A program made the position numbers and the translations under genes. Positions 57,020 through 64,000 of a stretch of DNA of 64,000 nt are shown here, in pieces. Origin of the DNA: Epiperipatus broadwayi. Taxonomy: Eukaryota; Onychophora; Udeonychophora; Euonychophora; Peripatidae. The stretch covers positions 2,874,001-2,938,000 of the forward strand of contig JAQFVV010012536.1 in NCBI GenBank assembly GCA_028023455.1, read 5' to 3'. Under the pieces are notes generated by a model, which saw nothing but the letters and a program-made list of their open reading frames with translations, was not told the DNA's origin and ran no database searches. Within the stretch, counting starts at the first letter, position 1. Every line of letters starts with the position of its first letter.

Positions 57020-58330
57020 ATGTATTTCTTTCAAATAATGGTATAATAGTGAGCAACTTTCTTAGAATCAAAATGACCATTCTGAGATCACAAGATCTAA
57101 GTGAAAAACACCAGGTTTATTTTGATATTAAAAAAATATGAAAACAATAAAAGACTATCAATGAATAACAAAAGTTGTATTTAATTAAATAGAAAGAATT
57201 TTCACCATTTCACATATGTACTGTACTAATTTATATAAAATCAACGATGCTGTGTTGAGGGCAAAAACTCTCAAACTTGAACAAAAGATCCTCTATAAAG
57301 ATGAGTGGCTTTCTTACCTTTAACCTAAATTCTGATTTATTTAGGTCAATCCGAAGCATCTTGGTTTGAGAATGAAGATATTACTCTGTTCACTTTTACA
57401 CTTGTTAGTTTCTTTCTGATATTAATATACTTAACATATCATCATTAAGCTTATATAAATTCGTACAGTGCATGTGTTAAAAAAATTTTTTTTAATTACA
57501 TACGTACTATGTGCTTGATAAATAAATTTCAGAGAAGTTGTACTTGTTCATTTCTTTATCAAAAAAGGCATTCTAGTGACAAAAGTGAAGAATACAAAGT
57601 TTATTTTTAGATTAATTTGTAAAAAGTTAAAAAGTATTTATTTATTGTAGCATGCATAAATGTTTCATTTTTATATGTTATTTTCTCTTATTTTTTAAAT
57701 ATTGAAGTACATATGTAAAGTACATTGAATATTAAATTTATCCATTAGTTATTCCAGTATTGTTTCATAATGTCGATGCAATGTTTAAAGAATTTGGTTA
57801 AGCATAAAGTGGATGTAGATGCCTGACTCTATCAGTACCTACTGTTTATTATTAAGAGACACACAGACTTGTGTGTGTGTAATGATTTAATTCACTAAGA
57901 GAATAGAATGCAATTATTACATGGTAATGTTAATCTTTGCAATAAATAAATCCTGAAGATATGACTTTATTCAGGGCTCAATGTTTTATTATATACTTTT
58001 GACTTCAAAGTCTTTTAATAATGATCATATATATATATTATTTGTATCTGGAAGTATACTCAATCTCACCTTTTTGTTTTCACCATTATTTTATATTTAA
58101 TTAAAAGATTCTTAATTGGGATGATGGTGGATGTTGGGTAGAAAGTTACGATGGGAAACAATTGGTATTATTTTATCTTTTATTATCGTTACTTGAACTT
58201 TAATGAATTTGTGTAAACATTAGAAATAGGCTAGATTCCAATACTTCAATCCAAGTGCCTTTGTAGTTTCAAAGTAGTTCCATTGTGGCGGAAGAGGTAA
58301 ATTTCGGTGAAATGCCGATCAAGTGTAATC
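57020..58330. other. No gene recognised
   Basis: AT-rich intergenic sequence; nothing seen on either strand. Confidence 0.45.
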
Positions 58331-58339
58331 TCTAAGTTC

Positions 58340-58745
58340 AGTCAGTTTAATGCCTGTGATTTATACAGTAATAAGAATGACAAACTTAAAAGCTAAAAAA
58401 TCCTGGATTGATTACTAATTGAATAAAGTAAAAAAAAAAAAACTTGCTTAATCAATTGAACAAAAAATTTTGGTCAGTCTCTCCTTTCATGCATGAATGT
58501 CATTTAGCATTCTGAGCAACTGATCATGCAATTATTATCCAATCTGCATAATTTATGCATAATTTAACATAGTGGTAGAAAGATGAACTCAAAAACAAGA
58601 TTCCAGAATTGATTCCCAGTTGAAGGGGGAGGGGGATTAAATTTGGGCAAAGGAATAGAACTGTTCCGATCAACCTATTACTTCAATGCTCAACGTCATA
58701 TGACTTCTTGAGCAACTGACCATATAAATATTCATTTATTTTAAT
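58340..58745 (+). repeat. SINE family Z, two adjacent copies
   Basis: Two units with B-box-like tcctggattgattactaatt (58400) and ttccagaattgattcccagt (58601), each followed by a body with ctgagcaactgatcatg / cttgagcaactgaccatat. Confidence 0.65.
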
Positions 58746-58749
58746 GTGT

Positions 58750-59274
58750 GATAAATAAATATCTATCATTAGATGAAACTCCAGTCATGTACTTCATGCA
58801 GAAAATACATCAACTTTATTAATCTTTTTAACCCTACATTTTTGTGTATGTTGTCAGACTAGAGATATCATTACTCGAGAAGCAGTCAGATAATTATCAA
58901 TCAATCTCATATGGCCCTGGGAAGTTGACTTCTAAAATTTACTTACATTTGCTACTATCCACTTAAGATAGGCCTGCTATTCAAGATAGGTCTTTTTCAG
59001 AGTCTTAAGTCCAGGTTTAAAGCCAAAAAAATAGTTCATACACGATGTAAACAGTGCAAAAATAATGAGTGTTTTATTAACATACATAAAATACAGGCAT
59101 TTGATTATGCTGATTATTGTAATATGGAATATATCAAACATCCATTATCAAACGAGATATAATCCATGAGACATACTACTGATTTTAAATCATTTTATAA
59201 TAAAAAGCATGTTTAAAAATATGTGTATTTCTTAATATATATGTGTATATAATATATATCATTAAAAACCAGTC
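58750..59274. other. No gene recognised
   Basis: AT-rich intergenic sequence downstream of the TKFC terminal exon. Confidence 0.4.
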
Positions 59275-59395
59275 AACACTTAGACAATCCCAATATCAAT
59301 AACAATTTCAAACTGTTGTCAAGGCAACCTCCTTTTGTCAATAAAAATGGAATCCCATCGAAATTTATTAATGTTTCAGTATATTTATATAAACA
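59275..59395 (-). repeat. Family Q copy near the upstream TKFC 3' end
   Basis: ttgtcaaggcaacctccttt and caataacaatttcaaactgt are the reverse of the units at 30940-31400. An AATAAA on the minus strand at about 59366 lies about 105 nt past the TKFC stop codon and could serve as its poly(A) signal. Confidence 0.55.
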
Positions 59396-59472
59396 CTAGG
59401 TCACAGAAATTGAAATATATATATATATAAATGTGTACATATGTATATGATTTTTTTTGTATATCCCTTAAT

Positions 59473-59628
59473 TTATGCTTTCTTAATAACGTTAAACATC
59501 GCTCTCATCCACAATGCCACACCAGTAGCTCCAGCATCTGGCTGAGACAATAACTCTGTGCTAACGTAACTTGCTCTTCCAGCATGAGCTCTCATTCCGG
59601 CAGTAGCTTCTGCTTTCTTTTCAGCCGC
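59473..59628 (-). CDS. TKFC: Triokinase terminal exon of a second, upstream TKFC copy
   Basis: A 156-nt exon of 51 codons plus stop: AAEKKAEATAGMRAHAGRAS, YVSTELLSQPDAGATGVALW, MRAMFNVIKKA. This matches the DhaL C-terminus of animal TKFC (AGRASY-S...L-QPDPGA). The acceptor AG is at 59629-59630 after a T-rich tract; phase 0. It lies upstream, in the transcription direction, of the start codon at 39847, so it cannot be the end of that gene. Its other exons would be at positions above 64000; none is seen in 59640-64000. It could be an active neighbour or a remnant of a duplication. Confidence 0.88.
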   Translation of the reverse strand, partial: AAEKKAEATAGMRAHAGRASYVSTELLSQPDAGATGVALWMRAMFNVIKKA

Positions 59629-59762
59629 CTAAAATTAATAACAATATTTAGTTGTATATATACATAAATGAATATTAGTGATAGCATTATATAAATAATA
59701 TGTATTTTTAAAATCTACATATTTGTTGATAAAATCTACTTATATACGGCTTTTGATTTCTT

Positions 59763-60165
59763 TGTATAATCATCATTATTGGCAACCATTCCAATCCATA
59801 ACCTCTCTTTTTATCCATCTATTCTGCATGTGACCTCTTTCTATATATTTTACAATCTCTTGGGTATTAGTTTAAGATTTCATCTATCAATCTATTATCA
59901 TGTCTTCTAACCATGTGTCTAGTCTAGCTCCATTACAGTCTTTTAATTCTTTTAGTGTTGTCAATGATACTTGTCTGTTCTCTCTTTGCATATATTACAG
60001 GAGATTGCAAAAGACCTAGAAAAAGATCATGTGTAAGATGGATGGTGATATAAGGAAGTATGCTGGAATGATGTGGGAAAGAGAGGTTAGAGATCAGAGA
60101 AGATGGATTGAACTTGGAAAGACCATCCTGCGAATCGATAATGGTTGAAAATGATGATATATATA
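59763..60165. pseudogene. Two RTE 3' ends in opposite orientation
   Basis: 59763-59990 is a minus-strand RTE tail beginning with atcatcattattggcaacc. 60001-60165 is a plus-strand piece (CKRPRKRSCVRWM, then RRWIELGK) ending in atgatgatatatata. Both are degraded. Confidence 0.7.
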
Positions 60166-60179
60166 TATATACATGCAAG

Positions 60180-60550
60180 ATCTAATTTATGCTTTATACT
60201 AATTTACTAATATATATGATTTTAGAAATAGTTTTTCTCCTTTTTCTCCAGAGCCATCTATTGCAAACTTCAGTAATTAATGGATACAAGATGGAAATGT
60301 TATCACATCCACATTTCCGGACGAATCTTTTTGAGATATGGTCTTTGTCAATAAAAATGTTAGACCTACACTACATTAAGCGGCCATCTTTTAATTCTTT
60401 TATAAGATCAAACTAATGGCCTAAAATTAAAAAAGCATCATAAGGTTTTGAACTGAATCTAACTTCTATAATTACATAATCTTTGTCCATCACATGATGT
60501 TATAAAATTTCTCCATCTTAATTACTGATAAATAAAAATGTAAGTTGCAC
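60180..60550. other. No gene recognised
   Basis: The frame 60189-60416 has no identifiable domain. Confidence 0.4.
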
Positions 60551-60554
60551 AATC

Positions 60555-60745
60555 AGGATATGACCACATACATGTGAAAAACATAAATGATCTTCAATAT
60601 ACGTATTTCGTGCTGAACCAGTACTCATCAGTTGGTCCACATCATCATCGCCCACATATCTTCAAATGTAAATGGATAGGCTTCAGTCTTTTCAATTCTC
60701 CAACTTTTCAGCCATCCATATTACTGAAAAATCTGATGATTATAA
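60555..60745 (-). repeat. Family W fragment
   Basis: Shares acatacatgtgaaaaacata, the ribozyme region and ttcagccatccat with the other W copies. The B-box end is missing. Confidence 0.75.
60591..60640 (-). ncRNA. Hammerhead ribozyme-like motif (family W)
   Basis: Minus strand: CCAA, CTGATGA (60625-60631), stem II GTACTG-GTT-CAGCAC (5 of 6 pairs), GAA, palindromic stem III ATACGTAT (60599-60606), A (60598), then TTGA. All core bases are present; stem I is short (3 pairs). Confidence 0.6.
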
Positions 60746-60749
60746 ACTT

Positions 60750-61120
60750 TTATTTAATAAAAATGTTTTAACAAATATGAAAAGAATAATTTTTTCAAAT
60801 TTATTTTATTTCTTAAAATGTATTATTAGTCCTATCGCTGCGGCCGTTTTACTTTTCCTTACTATAAGAAAACTTGAAGTGGGTACAAAACATTCAAAGT
60901 AGCCAAATGATGTTAAACAAACATATAAAAAAAAAATTATATATAATACTGCAGTAAAGTCCAAAAATCAAAATATCTCCAGGAACAAATGCATTAATAA
61001 AAATATATGCCTAGTATATTTCTTAATTAAAACTTTTTGCATGTTAGAAAATGGCTAGTCTAGACAAAATAAAAATTCATTTCATAAGCTTAATGCTTTT
61101 TGCGATAGAAATCATTTCAT
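60750..61120. other. No gene recognised
   Basis: AT-rich. There is a short GC island around 60836-60850 (cgctgcggccg), but no coding frame. Confidence 0.4.
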
Positions 61121-61124
61121 CACC

Positions 61125-61420
61125 CTTCCAAGTTCAATCCATCTTCTCCGATCTTTAGCTTCTCCACATCACCCCTGCACACTTTCTTATTTCATCCATC
61201 CATCTCACATGTAGTCTCTTTCTGGGTCTTTTACAATCACTTGAAATCCAGTTTAAGATTTCAATTGTCCATCTATTATCAACTCTTCTGGCAAAATGTC
61301 CAGCCCAACTCCATTTGTCTTTTAATTTTTTCAATGAGGTCAGTAACACCTGTTTGTTCTCTTACCCATATATTGCGTTTTCAATCTCTTCTTGTTACTC
61401 CTAACATGCATCTCTTCATA
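61125..61420 (-). pseudogene. RTE-type 3' end fragment, well preserved
   Basis: The minus-strand frame reads LTSLKKLKDKWSWAGHFARR, VDNRWTIEILNWISSDCKRP and RKRLHVRWMDEIRKCAGVMW. It lacks the end repeat. It is among the least mutated RTE tails here. Confidence 0.8.
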
Positions 61421-61711
61421 TAATAAACAAAATACACTAGAATAACTGTACAAAATTAAAAAATGCCTATATAAAATTAACACATAATTTCTTTGCTATA
61501 GCCAGCTTACAGCTTCTTCCACAATCTCGAGTGAGAACGTTACTGATATGTGAGTTTAAGGAGATTTAAATAATAATGGTTTACAGCTACTCAAGATGGC
61601 AGAAAAGGCCATAAGCTGGCTATAGCAAAGAAATTATGTGTTAATTTTATATAGGCAATTTTTTTAATTTTGTAGAGTTATTCTAGCGTATTTTGTTTAT
61701 TATATTTATAC
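61421..61711. repeat. 291-bp foldback with about 100-bp arms
   Basis: Starts atataataaacaaaatacac and ends in its complement. The arms share attaacacataatttctttg and ctatagccagctta with few differences. The spacer of about 85 bp has no ORF. MITE-like. Confidence 0.88.
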
Positions 61712-61719
61712 TACTTCAT

Positions 61720-62035
61720 ATTATATATATATATCCTGAAACAAAAATTCAGCACACCTTTATTTTGTGCATTTATACATAAGATAAAGAAAAATATTGC
61801 TGCAAACTAAATATTATAACGTTATCTTTCTTATTGCATTGACAAATCCATATAATAATAACATTTATGTTCTTTATTTACTTTTTACAAAGCATTGTAA
61901 AAAAATAATAAAGAACATAAATAATATTAATATTAAACTAAACATTGTCTAGACTTAATATTTCTGTAATGTAATTTTCACTACTGCAATCTCATGCAAG
62001 TAAGGCAATGGTTTCTATCCACTTTTAAACCCCTT
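61720..62035. other. No gene recognised
   Basis: AT-rich. aacataaataat and ttattttttacaatgctttg-type inverted text at about 61870-61920 suggests a small hairpin. Confidence 0.4.
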
Positions 62036-62039
62036 GTGG

Positions 62040-62212
62040 AAAGGATGTAATCATAAACATATGACCAAAGATATGTGAAAAAGATATGTGATCCTAAGAT
62101 GCATATTTTGTGCTGAACCAGGACTCATCAGTTAGCCCAGTTCACAATCTCTGACACATATCTTTATCATTGTTCAGTATATATAGATAGCCTTGATAGG
62201 TTTCCAATTTAC
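62040..62212 (-). repeat. Family W fragment, degenerate
   Basis: The ribozyme region at about 62090-62150 (minus) has CTGATGA, AAAA instead of GAAA, ATGCAT as the palindrome with C after it, and a stem I of CTAA/TTAG, again a compensated variant. Confidence 0.6.
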
Positions 62213-62666
62213 TGCCCTCAAACGTTTGACACAAATCACTTAATGGAAGTATATTAATAATTTTAATTATTCATTCATTAAGCTAGAAATTATCCACTTA
62301 ATGTGCTTTTCCATTCTATTCTTCGTCCTTTCACTAAAATATTATTTCCTCATAGCCTGAAGGGGGTGGGTGGTATACTCCATTAATTATATATACATTT
62401 AGTTTTGCTAATTTAATGTTTACAATTACTAAGTTTAGTTTAATTATTAGAATAAGATCATTTAAAGTGAGATTCATTCTCCATTCTTATATTTGTCCAG
62501 GGATGAAGGCTTTATGTATTGAACGGAATGAATGCTTCCGTAAAAGAATTCCCTAAAAAGTTTTAACTAAAATTCAATTTTAAAAATGCACTAAAATATA
62601 TACATATTCAACCTCACAAAATCGATCCAACAAGTTGCACATACAAACATAAAAAAAAAATCCTCT

Positions 62667-63092
62667 AAACTATTTTGCTAAACATAAAAAAAGAAGACTA
62701 AAAAATTCAAACTCATTATTTTTTGTATGGAATTTCTGTTGATTTTCAATTTTTTTACCAATAGTTGAATTGTTTTTATATAAGGCAAATAATGAGTTTG
62801 ACCATCGCTTTATTCATTGATTATAAGACGTTCAAACAATGCTAAAATGTAATTTAAAGTTAAAACTTAAGAATGTTAAAAGCATTTGGAATATCTTGAT
62901 AATGTATTATCTATACTTAAACTAATGATGGTCTGATTAACAGATAAAAGATTTCCATATTTTTTTCTAAATTATTTTGACAAACATAAAAAAAAATAAA
63001 TAAACGATTCAAATTCATTATTTTTTGTATGGAATTTCTGTTAACTTTCAATGTTTTTACCAGTAGTTGAAACTGTTTTTATATAAGGATAA
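62667..63092 (+). repeat. Direct repeat of about 120 bp
   Basis: ttattttttgtatggaattt, ctgtt, tttcaat, tttttaccaatagttgaa occurs at 62667-62785 and again at 62970-63090. The spacer is about 185 bp. Confidence 0.8.
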
Positions 63093-63305
63093 AAGGTAGC
63101 TGCTGGAGGATTGCATTGGATCCTAAGATCTAGCTGCAGTGCTCTCAGATCCAAGGCTCCTCATTGATGAAAGTCACATGCTAGAAACTAGTCTGGGGAT
63201 ATTGTATGTTGGCACTAGATAGGGATTCTATATACAAACTTTCCTGCATCCATTGATTACTCTGGCTTTCACTGAGTGGTGCTACTGTATGGAGAGTTTT
63301 ACCCT
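63085..63305 (+). repeat. Family X copy
   Basis: Starts ataaaaggtagctgctggag and ends tgtatggagagttttaccc. The ribozyme region at about 63152-63212 has TTGATGA instead of CTGATGA. Confidence 0.75.
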
Positions 63306-63604
63306 TGTGTCCTATATACCTTCCTCATAAGAATCACTGATATAGTCACGTTCTTGAAAAACATTCTACAATTTAGCATGTTCAATGGAACCATATTTTT
63401 TCTTGCATTTTCTGGCCTTTTCAATTATCCAGTTTTCAAGAGAAATAATATTTCTGGTTCTTTAACCTTTCTTAAAATCTGTTTTTACATATAGCACATC
63501 TCTAATAATGTGAGGCATTGATATGTGCTGAAAATTTCACAATACAATCTTACTCATATGGACTCTTAAGAGATATTTTATAATATAATATGCTGGACTA
63601 TTTC

Positions 63605-63815
63605 CATAATCTGTCATTAAATGTTGAATGTCTAGAAAATTTTAAACTTTTGAAATACAAACAACTGTTAGTAATAACACACAAATAGACAACACAAATT
63701 TAGTGGACATTATTCTCCACTCCTCTTCAAGTATTTCTGGCCTAACCAGTGAAATACTAACATAGGAATCGAACCTACACCTTTAGATTCTTGAATATTG
63801 AATTTTAAGGCAAGG
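63605..63815 (-). repeat. tRNA-derived SINE, family Y
   Basis: Minus strand: gaatctaaaggtgtaggttc and gattcctatgttagta (B box GGTTCGATTCC), then the body ggttaggccagaaatac and the tail with attactaacagttgtttg. Best-preserved B box of the family. Confidence 0.7.
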
Positions 63816-64000
63816 CTTCTTGGGGGATAGAAATTTAAATTGATTTCTTCTAAACTTCTGACAGCTGAGTAGTTTTCCAAATTAATAAACATAATTTTAG
63901 CAACATTTCAATTTTCTCTGAAATTTGTGTTGCAATTTTAATAATTCCTTATACCTTAGCATTTGTTACTATGATCTAATCATTTAGTATTGTGAATCTA

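Noticed and set aside
61155-61349. A small host gene (KDKWSWAGHFARR...)
   Set aside because: It is a fragment of an RTE retrotransposon C-terminus repeated many times in the window.
63320-63500. A minus-strand coding stretch (SLENWIIEKARKCKKKYGSI)
   Set aside because: It has stops and no identifiable domain; it may be transposon debris but cannot be supported.

Overview
The window is AT-rich nuclear DNA of a multicellular animal, probably an invertebrate. It has spliced genes with kilobase-scale introns, a (ATT)n microsatellite of about 187 units, and fossils of several metazoan transposon groups: non-LTR retrotransposons of a Jockey/CR1-like group, RTE, Penelope, mariner and hAT. I cannot name the phylum with confidence; cnidarian, arthropod and flatworm all remain possible.

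The only host gene family I recognise is dihydroxyacetone kinase / triokinase-FMN cyclase (TKFC, DAK), on the minus strand. Four consecutive exons of one copy run leftwards: exon 1 (39643-39847, with the start codon), exon 2 (34771-34881), exon 3 (29832-30016) and exon 4 (739-817). Their phases join exactly and encode about 193 residues of the N-terminal kinase domain; the gene continues past position 1. Introns 1 and 2 are each about 4.75 kb and intron 3 is 29.0 kb. At 59473-59628, upstream of that start codon, lies the terminal exon of a second copy, so two TKFC genes appear to sit in tandem.

Layout: 1-12.7 kb holds Penelope and SINE debris, exon 4, and a nest of three non-LTR retrotransposon copies. 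Two of these sit in ATT repeats inside a broken coiled-coil coding sequence; the third has a PHD-finger ORF1. 12.7-29.8 kb (rest of intron 3) holds foldback elements, a 2.17-kb LTR-like insertion with a target duplication, tandem repeats and a second Penelope fragment. 30-39.8 kb holds exons 3 to 1 with RTE tails, foldbacks and a 22-copy 41-bp minisatellite. 39.8-59.5 kb, between the TKFC copies, holds a hAT MITE, tRNA-Gly-like SINEs, a mosaic RT/Penelope pseudogene and mariner fossils. 59.5-64 kb holds the terminal exon and more repeats.

The most notable pattern is that at least four repeat families (here called W, X, V and the foldback at 29.4-29.8 kb) carry a hammerhead-ribozyme core: CTGANGA, a short stem II, GAA, a tiny palindromic or 3-bp stem III, a cleavage triplet and a complementary stem I. 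Base changes in the stems are compensated between copies. Several of these families also exist as long inverted pairs inside TKFC introns. All repeat-family names are local labels made by eye; no database search was possible.
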